Assembly: GCF_900112845.1 (NCBI RefSeq) | Contig: NZ_FONG01000006.1 | Location: 186,001-250,000 of the forward strand | DNA from: Actinacidiphila alni | Lineage (GTDB): Bacteria > Actinomycetota > Actinomycetes > Streptomycetales > Streptomycetaceae | Reading direction: 5' to 3' | DNA: 64,000 bases | Shown here: in pieces, positions 42,265-54,903 of the stretch | How the letters are laid out: each line of letters opens with the position of its first letter | How positions within the stretch are numbered: the first letter of the stretch is position 1 | The notes under the pieces: model-generated | What the model saw: the letters and a program-made list of their open reading frames with translations, nothing else | What the model was told of the DNA's origin: nothing | Database searches by the model: none | Made by a program: the position numbers and the translations under genes

Positions 42265-42307
42265 GTCAGCCGCCCAGCCAGGCCGTGTCAGCCGCCCAGC
42301 CAGGCCG
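42265..42307. repeat. 21-bp direct repeat on a stop codon
   Basis: A perfect 21-base sequence occurs at 42265-42285 and again at 42287-42307, giving a 22-base period. The right copy contains the last codons and stop of the small membrane protein encoded at 42288-42548; the left copy lies just downstream of that stop. Confidence 0.9.
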
Positions 42308-42548
42308 CGCCGAGTCCGGCCAGGCCGAGGGCGGCGAGCGTCAGGCTCGCCCGGAGCAGCGGCGGCCCGTGGCGGAGCCACCACCGCACCCGGGGCAGGG
42401 CGGCCGACGGGATGAGGTCCCAGTCCACCCGGCGCAGCGCCGCCCGGTGGATCAGCAGGGCGACGGTGCCGAGGCAGCCCGCCTCGGCCAGTGGCGCCGC
42501 GATCGAGCGGAGCGTCTCGCTGTCCGTCTCAACCACCGCCTGGAGCAA
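42288..42548 (-). CDS. Small protein with a C-terminal membrane segment
   Basis: An 86-residue reading frame starting at a TTG, or possibly 82 residues from GTG at 42536, immediately downstream of the Nramp transporter gene on the same strand. It has a soluble N-terminal half and a hydrophobic C-terminal helix (LLRASLTLAALGLAGLGAAWLGG) preceded by arginine-rich residues. No family is recognised and the ribosome-binding site is weak, so it could be a non-coding frame. The position and topology suggest a small accessory membrane protein of the transporter. Its stop codon lies in a tandem duplication. Confidence 0.4.
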   Translation of the reverse strand: MLQAVVETDSETLRSIAAPLAEAGCLGTVALLIHRAALRRVDWDLIPSAALPRVRWWLRHGPPLLRASLTLAALGLAGLGAAWLGG

Positions 42549-42563
42549 GGGATCCGGGCCGCC

Positions 42564-43928
42564 TCACGCGACCACCATCACGATCAGATAGGCGTTCATC
42601 GCGATGATCAGCGCCGCCGCGACGACCGCCGCCACCCGGGTCACCCGCCGGTTGACCAACTCCCCCATCAGCGCCGGATCCCCGGTGAACCGCAACAGCG
42701 GCACGAGGGCGAAGGGCACCCCGAAGGAGAGCACCACCTGGCTGAGCACCAGCGCGAGCGTCGGGTCGACGCCGAGACAGAGCACGGCCGCGGCGGGCAG
42801 CAGCGACACCAGGCGGCGCTGCCAGATGGGGACGGAGCGGCGCAGGAAGCCCTGCATGACGATCTGCCCGCTGTAGACGCCGACGCAGGACGCGGCGAGC
42901 CCGGAGGCCAGCAGGGCGATCCCGAAGACGGTCGCCGCGAAGCCGCCGAAGATCGTCCCGAAGGCGCCGTACGCGTCGGTCAGCGAGTCCGCGCCCGAAC
43001 CGTGCAGGGACGTCGCGGCCATCAGGATGGACGCGTTGACCACGGCGGCGATGCTCAGCGCCGCCACCACGTCCAGCGCGCTCATCCGTACACCGGCCCG
43101 CCGGGCGGCGGCGAGCCCCGTCCGGGCCGACCGTCGCCCGTCCAGCCCCGTCCCGGCCGACCGTCGCCCGTCCGACCGTCGCCCGTCCGAACGTCGCCCG
43201 TCCGAGCCGGGTGCCGCCGAATCCCGCCCGGGCCGCACCAGTTCCTGCGTGAGCGCCGAGTGCAGATAGATCGCGTGCGGCATGACGGTGGCCCCGACGA
43301 TGCCGACCGCGAGCAGTGCGCTGTCCCGGCCCGGCAGGCTCGGCGCGAGCCCGCGCACTGCCGCGCCGCCGTCGATGTGCGCGCGGAAGGTCTGGTAGAC
43401 GAAGGCCACCAGCACCACCGCGAGCAGCGCCGTGATCACGGCCTCGAACTGCCGCCGGCCGCGCTGCTGGAACAGCAGGACCAGCAGCATGCCGGCGACC
43501 GTGAGCGCGCCGCCGGCCGGCAGCGGCACGCCGAACAGCATGTTCAGGGCGAGCGCGCCGCCGACCACCTCGGCCAGGTCGGTCATCATGATGACCAGTT
43601 CGGCCTGGACCCACAGGCCGATCCGCAGCCGGCGGCCGTACCGCTCCCGGCACATCTCCGACAGGTTCATGCCGGTCGCGATGCCGAGCTTGGCCGACAG
43701 GTACTGCACCAGCATCGCCACCGCGTTGGCGACCAGCACCACCCACAGCAGGGCGAAGCCGTAGCGGCTGCCGGCCGTCACATTGGTGGCGAAGTTGCCG
43801 GGGTCGACATAGGCGACCGCGGCCACGAACGCCGGTCCGACGAAGTGCGCGGACTGCCGCCCAGGAGTGCGGCGGCCGGTCCCGGGGGGCGTGCGGACCG
43901 CTACCGGACCCGGTCTCGCCATGAACAC
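42564..43928 (-). CDS. mntH: Nramp family Mn2+/Fe2+:H+ symporter
   Basis: A 454-residue membrane protein of the Nramp family with about eleven hydrophobic segments. The metal-binding helix-1 motif is DPGNFATNV (about residue 42), and the helix-6 motif VGATVMPHAIYLHSALTQ (about 209) holds the conserved M-P-H. It imports manganese or iron with protons. Between helices 6 and 7 there is an unusual insertion of repeated SDGRR pentapeptides, caused by a 15-base tandem repeat. Start: ATG at 43928 or the ATG six bases further on. It is divergent to nothing nearby: the GroEL gene upstream runs in the same direction. Confidence 0.9.
   Translation of the reverse strand: MFMARPGPVAVRTPPGTGRRTPGRQSAHFVGPAFVAAVAYVDPGNFATNVTAGSRYGFALLWVVLVANAVAMLVQYLSAKLGIATGMNLSEMCRERYGRRLRIGLWVQAELVIMMTDLAEVVGGALALNMLFGVPLPAGGALTVAGMLLVLLFQQRGRRQFEAVITALLAVVLVAFVYQTFRAHIDGGAAVRGLAPSLPGRDSALLAVGIVGATVMPHAIYLHSALTQELVRPGRDSAAPGSDGRRSDGRRSDGRRSAGTGLDGRRSARTGLAAARRAGVRMSALDVVAALSIAAVVNASILMAATSLHGSGADSLTDAYGAFGTIFGGFAATVFGIALLASGLAASCVGVYSGQIVMQGFLRRSVPIWQRRLVSLLPAAAVLCLGVDPTLALVLSQVVLSFGVPFALVPLLRFTGDPALMGELVNRRVTRVAAVVAAALIIAMNAYLIVMVVA
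43130..43210. repeat. 15-bp tandem repeat in the Nramp gene
   Basis: The unit CGTCGCCCGTCCGAC is repeated three to four times with small changes, flanked by two longer related copies (CGTCCAGCCCCGTCCCGGCC type). Being a multiple of three it keeps the reading frame and encodes S-D-G-R-R repeats in a cytoplasmic loop. Confidence 0.8.
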
Positions 43929-43971
43929 GGCCGCCTCCTCTCGGTCGTGGGGGTTGTCGGCACGGGTCGCG

Positions 43972-47448
<3,477 letters not shown>

Positions 47449-47452
<4 letters not shown>

Positions 47453-48456
47453 GCCACGACCTCCGCTGCGGGCAGCGACAGTTCGGCCGGCACCTGGAGG
47501 TCGTACAGCCGGGCCGCGTTGAGGCCGAGGATCTTCCGCTTGACCGTGGTGGTCAGCTCGCCGTACTCCGACCGCATGTCCTCGGGGATCTGGAAGTCGA
47601 CGAACTGCTCGACCAGCCACTTGGGGTGCCAGATCGCGTAGTCGCTGCCGAACAGGATGCGGTCCTCGTCCAGCCAGTACAGCAACTCGCCGATGATCTG
47701 GGCGAAGTAGCGCGGCCTGGTGTGCATCAGCGGGATGGCGACGGCGAGTCCGCCGTAGACGTTGGGCTCCTGGGTGGCGATCCAGCAGAAGTCCTCCAGG
47801 CGGGGCAGCCCGACGTGCTCCACGACGAAGTTGAGGTTCGGGAAGGCGCTCGCCACGTCGTCCACGTCGGCGACGTCGAAGGCGTCCCGGTTGAGCGGGT
47901 AGACGGTCGGGCCCTTGTGGATGTGGATGTTGCGGATGCCCAGCTCCTCGCACTTGGCGAGATAGCGGTACGACCACTCGTCGGTGAGCTTGTAGCCCTT
48001 GGAGTCGCCGCGCCATTCCGCGGTGTAGAGCTTGACGCCCTTCAGTCCGCCGTCGACCGCGGCGAGTTCTTCGAGGCGGTCGAGCCCGGCCTCGCGGTCG
48101 CGCGGGTCCCAGGCGTCGTTGAGCACCAGTTTGTCGGCGTGTTCCCGGGTCAGCGCCAGCGCCCTTTCGCGCTGGTGGAATCCGGTGGTGTAGAAGTCGC
48201 TGAGATACGCGGGCTGGAAGATCGCCCGGTCGACGTGGCCGGTCTCGAAGAGGTCGTGGATCAGGTCGGCCTCGGAGTACTTCTCGAACTTGTCCAGCGG
48301 CCAGAGCCATTCCTTCGGGCTGAGGTTGCGGTGGTAGTCGTAGAAGCACTCGATGAAGCCCTTGCCGTACCGGTTGGCCTGATTCTGCGGGCTGCCGTCC
48401 CACAGGGCCACATGGCTGTCGACGACGAAGTAGGACGTGCCGTCCTTGGTGTACAT
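47449..48456 (-). CDS. Amidohydrolase family protein of the monooxygenase operon
   Basis: A 335-residue TIM-barrel protein of the amidohydrolase-2 family. VVDSHVALWDGS at the N terminus replaces the usual H-x-H metal motif (S-H-V-A, with only one histidine). NIHIHKGPTVYPL (about residue 176), NFVVEHVGLPRLEDF (about 213) and ILFGSDYAIWHP (about 275, catalytic Asp) follow. Such proteins are conserved in propane monooxygenase operons between the coupling protein and the DUF59 gene, yet their reaction is unknown. Coupling by overlap to the DUF59 gene supports a joint role in hydroxylase maturation. Metal-binding residues appear partly lost. Confidence 0.88.
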
Positions 48457-48476
48457 GTGCGTCCTCTCCTGGCGTT

Positions 48477-48818
48477 CTAGCCGACGGGCTTGAGGTCGAA
48501 GTCGATGTATTCGGCCGCCGCTTCCGGGCTGGAGAAGAGCATGGTGCGGTCGTCGAAGTGCACCATGCGGCCGTAGTGGGTCGACATGATCTCCTCGAAG
48601 TCCGACTGGTCGAACTCGAAGCCGATCGCGTCGGTGATCTCGGCGAAGTCGAAGAGCAGGCTGCCCTTTCCGTCGACGCGGATCATCGACGGGAGTTCCT
48701 CGACGGTCACCCCGGTCTTGCCGCGCATGATCTCGGCGACGACATGGCCGTTCTGGTTGTTCATCAGCGTCACGCCGCACATGTCGGAGAAGGTGCGGTC
48801 ACTGGCGAATTTCGTCAC
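48477..48818 (-). CDS. prmD: Monooxygenase coupling/regulatory protein (MmoB/DmpM-like)
   Basis: A 113-residue protein starting with GTG that overlaps the beta subunit stop. The sequence [47 protein letters not shown] is typical of MmoB/DmpM effector proteins of soluble diiron monooxygenases. It binds the hydroxylase and controls oxygen activation and electron transfer, without any cofactor of its own. Position between the beta subunit and the amidohydrolase is as in prmABCD operons of Gordonia, Rhodococcus and Mycobacterium (there called PrmD or MimD). Confidence 0.93.
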   Translation of the reverse strand: MTKFASDRTFSDMCGVTLMNNQNGHVVAEIMRGKTGVTVEELPSMIRVDGKGSLLFDFAEITDAIGFEFDQSDFEEIMSTHYGRMVHFDDRTMLFSSPEAAAEYIDFDLKPVG

Positions 48819-49921
48819 TGGGCAAGTCCCTTCGGCTCGGAGAGGTCGAGGTCGGACAGCAGGCCGCGGAAGCCGCTGACCGCGTGGGCCCAGGAATCGG
48901 CGAAGGTGACCACCCTGTCCTGGGGCTGGGACCAGATCGGCTGCAGTTCGTGCGCGGCCCTGACGCTGCTCGGCACCCACTTGTCGAGCCAGCCCTGCAG
49001 GACGTCCCGGTTGGCGGCGCCGTACGTCTCGTCGCCGGTCAGCAGCCGGAACAGCGCGCGGGTGTAGCGCAGGTCGCGGTCGTAGTCGTGCTCGCCGGCG
49101 CCGACCAGGGTGGGCGTCACGTAGTCGCCGTTGCGCGCGGAGATCTGCATCACCAGGTGGCTGCGGAAGAGGACGCCGACCAGGGATTCGAAGACGACAT
49201 TGGCGGCGAAGAGGGATTCCGCCCAGTCGCCGATGGCGGTGAGGCGTTCGACGTTCTCCCGGACGCCCTGCCATACCGGGTCCTGCTGCCAGGTGCGCTT
49301 GTGCACACCGCCGTCGAAGGCGATGTCGGACTCGGACAGGTCCAGGTTGTACAGCGCGAGATCCTGCGCGAAGCGGAGTTTGTGGGCGCTGTTCACCGCG
49401 ATGGCGTTGTTGATCATGTTGGTGGGCGCGGACCGCTGTTCTGAGAGGAACACATGCATGCCCAGGCCGTGTTCCGCGTGCATCCAGGCGCCGAGATTGC
49501 GCTCGACGAAGGTGACCCAGCCCGACGACCAGCCGGCGTACGCGTCGGCCTTCCTGGCGTTCTCCAGATTGAGCTGGATCTGCCGGACGACGCTGGAATT
49601 GTTGCGGTAGATCGTCTGCTCCCACTCCTCGTTGGGGTCGAGGAAGCGGTGCCAGTCGCTGGATTTGAGCAGCGTCCAGTCCTTGGGGTAGCCGCCGGGG
49701 CCGTCGGCGAATCCGTAGATCCAGCCCTGGCTGAGGTGCCGTTCGGGGTCCGGCTGGACGTCGAAGGTGACGTCCTCGTACATCGTGGCGCGCAGTTTCT
49801 GCGGGGTGAAGTAGTTGTACGCGCGGCTCCTGGAGCCGGGGAATTCCCGCAGGCCCGCTTCCGCGCCGGTGAATTCCAGCTGCGGGAAGGTCCGTTGCGG
49901 GGTGGTCTCCGCACTCGCCAT
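48815..49921 (-). CDS. prmC: Propane monooxygenase hydroxylase beta subunit
   Basis: A 368-residue structural subunit of the diiron hydroxylase. ATG at 49921 has AAAGGTG upstream. The sequence ...[52 protein letters not shown]... is the characteristic N-terminal region (read here as [18 protein letters not shown]) of MmoY/TmoE-like small hydroxylase subunits. The helical fold is like the alpha subunit but without iron ligands. It pairs with the alpha subunit to form the (alpha-beta) dimeric hydroxylase. Operon order alpha, reductase, beta, coupling matches propane 2-monooxygenases. Confidence 0.93.
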   Translation of the reverse strand: MASAETTPQRTFPQLEFTGAEAGLREFPGSRSRAYNYFTPQKLRATMYEDVTFDVQPDPERHLSQGWIYGFADGPGGYPKDWTLLKSSDWHRFLDPNEEWEQTIYRNNSSVVRQIQLNLENARKADAYAGWSSGWVTFVERNLGAWMHAEHGLGMHVFLSEQRSAPTNMINNAIAVNSAHKLRFAQDLALYNLDLSESDIAFDGGVHKRTWQQDPVWQGVRENVERLTAIGDWAESLFAANVVFESLVGVLFRSHLVMQISARNGDYVTPTLVGAGEHDYDRDLRYTRALFRLLTGDETYGAANRDVLQGWLDKWVPSSVRAAHELQPIWSQPQDRVVTFADSWAHAVSGFRGLLSDLDLSEPKGLAQ

Positions 49922-49968
49922 GACGCACACACCTTTCTCTGGTCAGGGGGCGTTCTCAGTGGCGGCCG

Positions 49969-51021
49969 TCAGTCCTCGGCCGCCGCGGTGATGGTGAATT
50001 TGTCGAAGAAGACCTGTTCCTCGGGCGCGCCAAGGCTCTCCAGCAGCGGCAGGGCGGCGTCGATCATCGGCGGCGGGCCGCAGAGGTAGACGTCGCAGTC
50101 GGCCAGATCCTGTTCGCGGGCGGCGAGCGCCGTGGTGACCAGGCCCGTCTCGCCGTCCCCGGCGGCGCCCGGCCAGCCCTCCGGCCAGCTCTCGGACAGG
50201 CACGGCACGAAGCGGAAGCCGGGGAGCCGGTCGGCGATCGCGGCCAGTTCCTCCAGGTGGAACAGGTCGCGTTCGGTCCTGGCGCCGTAGTAGTAGACGG
50301 CCTCACGATCGGTCCCGCTGTCCGCCATCTGCCGCAGCAGCGCGAGGATCGGCGCCATGCCGGCGCCGCCGCCGACGAAGACCAGCCGCCGGTCGGAGCC
50401 GGCCCGCAGGGTGAAGGTGCCGAATGGGCCCTTCAGGTCGAGCCGGTCGCCGACCGTGAGCCCGTCCTCCAGCAGGCCGGAGAAGCGACCGCCGGGATAC
50501 CGCTTGATGATGAACTCCAACTGCCCGTCGGCCGCCGAGGTGTTGGCCATCGAGAACGAGCGGTGCTCATCGGTGCCGGGCACCCCGATGTCCACGTACT
50601 GGCCCGGGTGGAAGCGGAATCCGGACTGCTCGGGGAGCGTGAGGCGGAGCAGCGAGATGTCGTGGGTGAGGTCGTCGAGGGCGGCGACGCGCGCGGTCAC
50701 GTCGAGCACCGGCAGGCCGGACCTGATCATGTCCTCGTCGTAGTTGACGAGTTCGATCTCCACGTCGCTGTAGGCGTGCGACCGGCACAGCAGCACGTAC
50801 CCCTCGTCGCTCTCGTAGTCGGCGAGCGCGAAGGTGGAGTACCGGCGCATCTGGATGTCGCCGTCGAGTAGGAAGGACTTGCACGCCGAGCACTGGCCCT
50901 CCTTGCAGCCGTGCATCAGCGTGACGCCCTGCCGGAAGGCGGCATCGAGCACCGTCTCGTCCTCGGCGGCCTCGATCTCAATGCCCACCGGCTCGAATCG
51001 CACCTTGTGGGTGTCGGACAT
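49969..51021 (-). CDS. prmB: Monooxygenase reductase, [2Fe-2S] and FAD/NAD(H)
   Basis: A 350-residue electron-transfer protein. A plant-type ferredoxin domain covers residues 1-95 with Cys39, Cys44, Cys47 and Cys79 (GCKEGQCSACKS and LLCR) binding [2Fe-2S]. The FAD domain has the RSFSMANT motif (about residue 154). The NAD domain has VFVGGGAGMAPILALLRQM and ends with DVYLCGPPPMIDAAL. It passes electrons from NADH to the diiron hydroxylase. It is encoded between the alpha and beta subunit genes, as in prmABCD and mimABCD operons. Confidence 0.95.
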   Translation of the reverse strand: MSDTHKVRFEPVGIEIEAAEDETVLDAAFRQGVTLMHGCKEGQCSACKSFLLDGDIQMRRYSTFALADYESDEGYVLLCRSHAYSDVEIELVNYDEDMIRSGLPVLDVTARVAALDDLTHDISLLRLTLPEQSGFRFHPGQYVDIGVPGTDEHRSFSMANTSAADGQLEFIIKRYPGGRFSGLLEDGLTVGDRLDLKGPFGTFTLRAGSDRRLVFVGGGAGMAPILALLRQMADSGTDREAVYYYGARTERDLFHLEELAAIADRLPGFRFVPCLSESWPEGWPGAAGDGETGLVTTALAAREQDLADCDVYLCGPPPMIDAALPLLESLGAPEEQVFFDKFTITAAAED

Positions 51022-51102
51022 GACGTCGCTCCTCCAGTCACACGGGGGTTACGGGTCCCCGCCGCGCGGTCGGGGCGCGGCGGGGACGCGGACGGCCGTA
51101 GG

Positions 51103-52743
51103 TCAGGCCGCCGGGGTGACGTTCGGGTTCGCCCGGTACGCGGCCACGTGCGCCTCGCGCTCGGCGTCCGACATCTGGTTGAGCAGCACATTGGGGCTGT
51201 TGAAGGTGATGCCGCGGACGTCGTCCAGGGTCCACAGCTTCTTCGGGTCGTCCAGGTCCAGGTGCGGCTGCGGGACCAGGGTCCGCCCGTCGTCGCGGAC
51301 GTAGCCGAGGTCGGTGATGATGTCGGCGAGGTCCTGACCGTGGTAGAGCGTCTCCCACTCGCGCTTGCCGGTCAGCCGGCCCATGTTGGGCGTCGGCCTG
51401 CCCTCGTACTCCGGCCGGAAGGCCACCTTGTCGGTCCAGGCGCAGGTCTCCGAGCAGTACGTGCGCCACTGGCCGTCGACCTTGTCGGTGACCATGTCGG
51501 AGCGGATCAGGCAGGGCACCATGCAGCTCCAGCAGCGGTGCGGGTACTCGTAGCCGACGTTCTCGAACGCGATCGGCTTGTTGGCGCCCGGGTGCCGGAG
51601 CCGGCTGTACTCCTCCCACCAGCGGCCGAACTGGTTGTACCAGCCGGGGTACTTCTCCTCGAACCACTCGAAGTCCCGGTCGGTCATCGGGTCGATCCGC
51701 CAGTAGTTGACGGGCCAGCCGGTGGCGAAGAACTGGGCGACGCGGTGCACGTAGTGCTGGTTGTAGATCCGGTCCCACGCCTCCTCGACCAGGTCGTGCG
51801 GGATGGTGAGGCCGTACTTCTCCAGCGGGATCAAGTAGCTGCGGTAGTAGTCGTCGTAGATCCACCGGCGCCACATCTCCGCGTAGCTGTCCCGGTCCTT
51901 GCGGCGGTCCTTGGTGCCGTACTCGATGAAGGTGCCGATCGCCGCGTCGACCACGCAGTGGTTGTTCCACCAGGCGTAGCGCAGGTCGCGCTCCAGCAGC
52001 TTGCGGTTGTCCTCGTCGGCGAGCGCCATCAGCAGGATCGAGTAGCCGTTGGAGATGTGCCGCGACTCGTCGGACTGCACCGAGTGGAAGACCGTCGGCA
52101 GCAGATAGTCGCCGTTGGCGGCGGCCTCGGACGGCATGGCCACGAACAGCGTGTTGGTGAAGGCGGTCTCGGCGACGACCGTCAGATAAATGTTGGCCGC
52201 GGTGATCGCGTCGCCGGTGATGAAGCCCTCGCCGAACTGGCGGCCGATGGTGCCGCAGTAGCTGTTGGAGAACGCCTTCTCGGTGATGTCGAACCCGGCG
52301 GGGTCGATGTAGTGGTTCATGTAGAGGCGCTTGAGGTTCATCTGGATCGTCGAGTGCCGTACCTCGTCGATCATCTGCACGGCCAGGCCGTTGTGGATCT
52401 CCGGGTTGGGCACCGCGTCGATGGCCATCGGCATGGCCCGGGCGGCGGAGATCTCCGGGAACGGGATGATCGACAGGAACAGCTTCTGCCACTCCATCCA
52501 GCGCTCCTGCACCTGCCGGAACATGTTGCCCCGGATGGCGCCGTCCATCGCGCCGAAGACCCGGTTGTCCTTCTCCTCCTCCATCGGGAAGTAGGACCGC
52601 AGGATCTGCTTGAGCGGGTCCTTCTTCGGCGCCTTGTCGAACGTGTAGTCGGTGCCGAAGCGCTTCGCGGGTGTGGCGAAGGTCGGCTCCCACGACAGTT
52701 CGGTGATCTTCTTGTGAGCCTTGCTCAGACTCTGTCGGCTCAT
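51103..52743 (-). CDS. prmA: Propane monooxygenase hydroxylase alpha subunit
   Basis: A 546-residue catalytic subunit of a soluble diiron monooxygenase, ATG at 52743. The iron ligands follow the spacing of methane monooxygenase exactly: Glu97, Glu127 and His130 (IDEVRH), Glu192, Glu226 and His229 (SDESRH). The two D/E-x-x-R-H motifs are clear. Sequences such as [19 protein letters not shown] and [20 protein letters not shown] are strongly like PrmA/MimA propane 2-monooxygenases (group 5), as is the C-terminal Cys-rich [14 protein letters not shown] region. It hydroxylates propane or other small substrates (often acetone, phenol or ethers) with O2. It is the first gene of the eight-gene leftward operon. 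Confidence 0.95.
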   Translation of the reverse strand: MSRQSLSKAHKKITELSWEPTFATPAKRFGTDYTFDKAPKKDPLKQILRSYFPMEEEKDNRVFGAMDGAIRGNMFRQVQERWMEWQKLFLSIIPFPEISAARAMPMAIDAVPNPEIHNGLAVQMIDEVRHSTIQMNLKRLYMNHYIDPAGFDITEKAFSNSYCGTIGRQFGEGFITGDAITAANIYLTVVAETAFTNTLFVAMPSEAAANGDYLLPTVFHSVQSDESRHISNGYSILLMALADEDNRKLLERDLRYAWWNNHCVVDAAIGTFIEYGTKDRRKDRDSYAEMWRRWIYDDYYRSYLIPLEKYGLTIPHDLVEEAWDRIYNQHYVHRVAQFFATGWPVNYWRIDPMTDRDFEWFEEKYPGWYNQFGRWWEEYSRLRHPGANKPIAFENVGYEYPHRCWSCMVPCLIRSDMVTDKVDGQWRTYCSETCAWTDKVAFRPEYEGRPTPNMGRLTGKREWETLYHGQDLADIITDLGYVRDDGRTLVPQPHLDLDDPKKLWTLDDVRGITFNSPNVLLNQMSDAEREAHVAAYRANPNVTPAA

Positions 52744-52996
52744 GCCTTGCCTCCGGTGGATCTCTCCAGTGGCCGGATCTCTCCGGCGGTCGGGTGGCCC
52801 ACGGCCATGGCGCCCGCGACTGCGCCTCGGCCGGGCTCGATTCACACGTTCTGGTGGGAGGAATCACACGGCACGGGACCGGTGGCGGCGGTCTCAATAT
52901 GAGACGAAGCGCGGTCTTCCTCTCGTCCCGGCCCGGTCACATGATGGACGCGTGCCTGAAATGGGCACGCCGTGAGCCGGGCAGGGGAGACACATC
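52744..52996. promoter_or_regulatory. Divergent promoter region of the alkane monooxygenase operon
   Basis: This 253-base spacer lies between prmA and the divergent regulator gene. It contains a perfect inverted repeat GTCTCA-ATA-TGAGAC (52891-52905). TTCACACG (52841-52848) and ATCACACG (52863-52870) are directly repeated 22 bases apart, two helical turns. The dyad is the likely operator of the AcoR-type regulator. No confident -10/-35 pair was identified. Confidence 0.65.
52891..52905. promoter_or_regulatory. Inverted repeat, likely regulator binding site
   Basis: GTCTCA and TGAGAC are perfect inverted half-sites separated by ATA, 92 bases upstream of the regulator start and 148 bases upstream of prmA. 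A short AT core with six-base arms fits a dimeric Fis-type helix-turn-helix such as the C-terminal domain of the adjacent regulator. Confidence 0.6.
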
Positions 52997-54853
52997 GTGC
53001 CGCCGACAGACTCCGAGCTATCGCGTCCGCACCGTCCGCCGCCGGAACGGCCGTCCGACCGGCCGTATGACCGGCCGTCGGAACGCCCGTCGGACACGCT
53101 GGCCGCCGCGCGCGAACGCTTCCTGACGGTCGGCACGGTCGATTCCGACAAGGTCAGGGAGACGATCGCCGCCTCGTGGTGGCGCTCGCGCACCTGGAAC
53201 ATCGCCGCCGACCACGTGCAGTTGGCGTACGACAAGGACCCGGATCTGGAGACGCCGCTCGTGCACGGCGCCGCGCCCGTGCTGCGGCGGCTGCTGGAGC
53301 AGCTCGGCGACGACGCGGTGAGCATCGTGCTGACCGACGCCGACGGCGTCGTCCTCGACCGCCGCACCGGCGACCGCCGGCTGGAGGCGCACCTGGACCG
53401 CGTCCAGCTCGCGCCCGGTTTCAGCTACGCCGAGCAGTACGTCGGCACCAACGGCATCGGTACGGCGCTGGAGGGCGGCCGGGCCACGGGCGTGTTCGGG
53501 CACGAGCACTACGCGGAGAATCTGGAGGAGCTGGGCTGCGCGGGCGTGCCCGTACGGCACCCGGTCTCCGGTCATCTGCTGGGGGTGCTGGACCTGACCT
53601 GCTGGAGCCGGGACGCGGGACCGCTGCTGCTGGCGCTGGCCAAGACCACCGCGGGGCACATCGAGCGGGAGCTGACCACGCTCACCGGGCTGCGCGAATT
53701 CGCGCTGTTCCAGGAGTATTTGCGGGCCTGCCGTCGCGGTACGAGCATCGTCTTCGCGCTCAACAACAACGTCGTGATGATGAACGACCACGCCCGGCAG
53801 CTGCTCGCGCCGCAGGACCAGACGGCGCTGCTGGGCGCGGCGGCCGAGGCGATGTTCGGCAGCCGGCGGGCCACGCTCGACACCGATCTGCCCAGCGGCG
53901 CCAAGGCCCGGATGTTCTGCACTCCGGTGCACACCGCGTCGGGACCGGCCGGCGGGGTGGTCAGGGTGCGGCTGACCGAGGCTGGCGCCGGGGTGCCGCT
54001 GCTGCCGTCACCGCGGCCGGCGCTGCCGGGCATCGCCGGTTCCGGCGCGCTGTGGCAGCGTGCCTGCGACGACGTGGCCGCCCGCTACCGCGAGCGCGAG
54101 TGGATCACCGTGCACGGCGAGGCGGGCGCCGGGAAGCTCGCCGTACTGCGGGCCGTGCACCGGCGGCACGACCCGGCCGGCCGCTTCCATGTGGTCGACC
54201 AGAGCGATCCGCGGCTCTTCCTCGCCGAAGTGCGGCGGGAGCTGACCGAGGAGACCTCGGGCGCCCTGGTGCTGCGCCGTATCGACCGGCTGCCGCCGGT
54301 GACCGCCCAGGAGCTGACCGTCCTGCTGCGGCAGCACCGCAAGGACGCCGAACGCACCGGGGAGCGCCGCTGGGTGACGGCCACTCACCAGCCACTCGAC
54401 CGCGAGGGCGTGATCGCCCCGCTGCTGCGCACCTTCCCCGGCGCGGTCGAGGTGCCGCCGCTGCGCCACCACATCGAGGACGTCCGCGAGCTGGTGCCGG
54501 TGCTGCTCGCCCAGGTCGCCTCCCAGCCCGTGCCGACGTGCTCGCGCGCCGCCCTCCAGCTCCTCATGCGCGCCGCCTGGCCCGGCAACATCGGCCAGTT
54601 GCGGGCCGCCCTCGCCAAGGTCGTCCGCAACCGCCGCTCCGGCGTCATCGAACCCGCCGACCTCCCCCCGGAGTGCCGCGCCGTCGGCCGCCGCGTCCTG
54701 AGCCCGCTGGAATCCCTCGAACGCGACGCGATCGTGCAGAGTCTCCTGGACGCCCAGGGCCACAAGAACGAGGCCGCCCGCGCCCTCGGCCTCTCCCGCG
54801 CCACCATCTACCGCAAGATCCGCGACTACGGCATCGACCTCCCGCAGACCTGA
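52997..54853 (+). CDS. AcoR/MimR-type regulator lacking a GAFTGA loop
   Basis: A 618-residue regulator, GTG start with AGGGGAG upstream. A GAF-type sensor (about residues 75-215, with APGFSYAEQYVGTNGIGTALEGGRATGVFGHEHY) is followed by a degenerate AAA+ domain: Walker A GEAGAGK at 374-380 and a Walker B-like GALVLRRIDRLP. The C-terminal Fis helix-turn-helix (LDAQGHKNEAARALGLSRATIYRKIRDYGI) is intact. The AAA+ part lacks the GAFTGA sigma-54 contact loop and is shortened, in line with streptomycetes having no sigma-54. MimR in mycobacteria regulates the analogous mimABCD operon. It would act from the dyad in the promoter region upon sensing an alkane, ketone or related effector. Confidence 0.88.
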   Translation: MPPTDSELSRPHRPPPERPSDRPYDRPSERPSDTLAAARERFLTVGTVDSDKVRETIAASWWRSRTWNIAADHVQLAYDKDPDLETPLVHGAAPVLRRLLEQLGDDAVSIVLTDADGVVLDRRTGDRRLEAHLDRVQLAPGFSYAEQYVGTNGIGTALEGGRATGVFGHEHYAENLEELGCAGVPVRHPVSGHLLGVLDLTCWSRDAGPLLLALAKTTAGHIERELTTLTGLREFALFQEYLRACRRGTSIVFALNNNVVMMNDHARQLLAPQDQTALLGAAAEAMFGSRRATLDTDLPSGAKARMFCTPVHTASGPAGGVVRVRLTEAGAGVPLLPSPRPALPGIAGSGALWQRACDDVAARYREREWITVHGEAGAGKLAVLRAVHRRHDPAGRFHVVDQSDPRLFLAEVRRELTEETSGALVLRRIDRLPPVTAQELTVLLRQHRKDAERTGERRWVTATHQPLDREGVIAPLLRTFPGAVEVPPLRHHIEDVRELVPVLLAQVASQPVPTCSRAALQLLMRAAWPGNIGQLRAALAKVVRNRRSGVIEPADLPPECRAVGRRVLSPLESLERDAIVQSLLDAQGHKNEAARALGLSRATIYRKIRDYGIDLPQT

Positions 54854-54903
54854 CGTCCGGACCTGACCGTCCTCCGGCAGTCCTCCGGCACCCCGTGCGC
54901 GGC

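Noticed and set aside
43130..43210. CRISPR-like repeats
   Set aside because: The 15-base repeats are contiguous, in frame with the Nramp gene, and have no spacers.
52794..53126. Short frame overlapping the prmA promoter and regulator start
   Set aside because: It overlaps the regulator gene in another frame and is arginine-rich and low-complexity; the region reads better as a regulatory spacer.
52997..54853. Assignment as a genuine sigma-54-dependent activator
   Set aside because: No GAFTGA motif is visible between the Walker A and Walker B-like segments, and the AAA+ domain is shortened.
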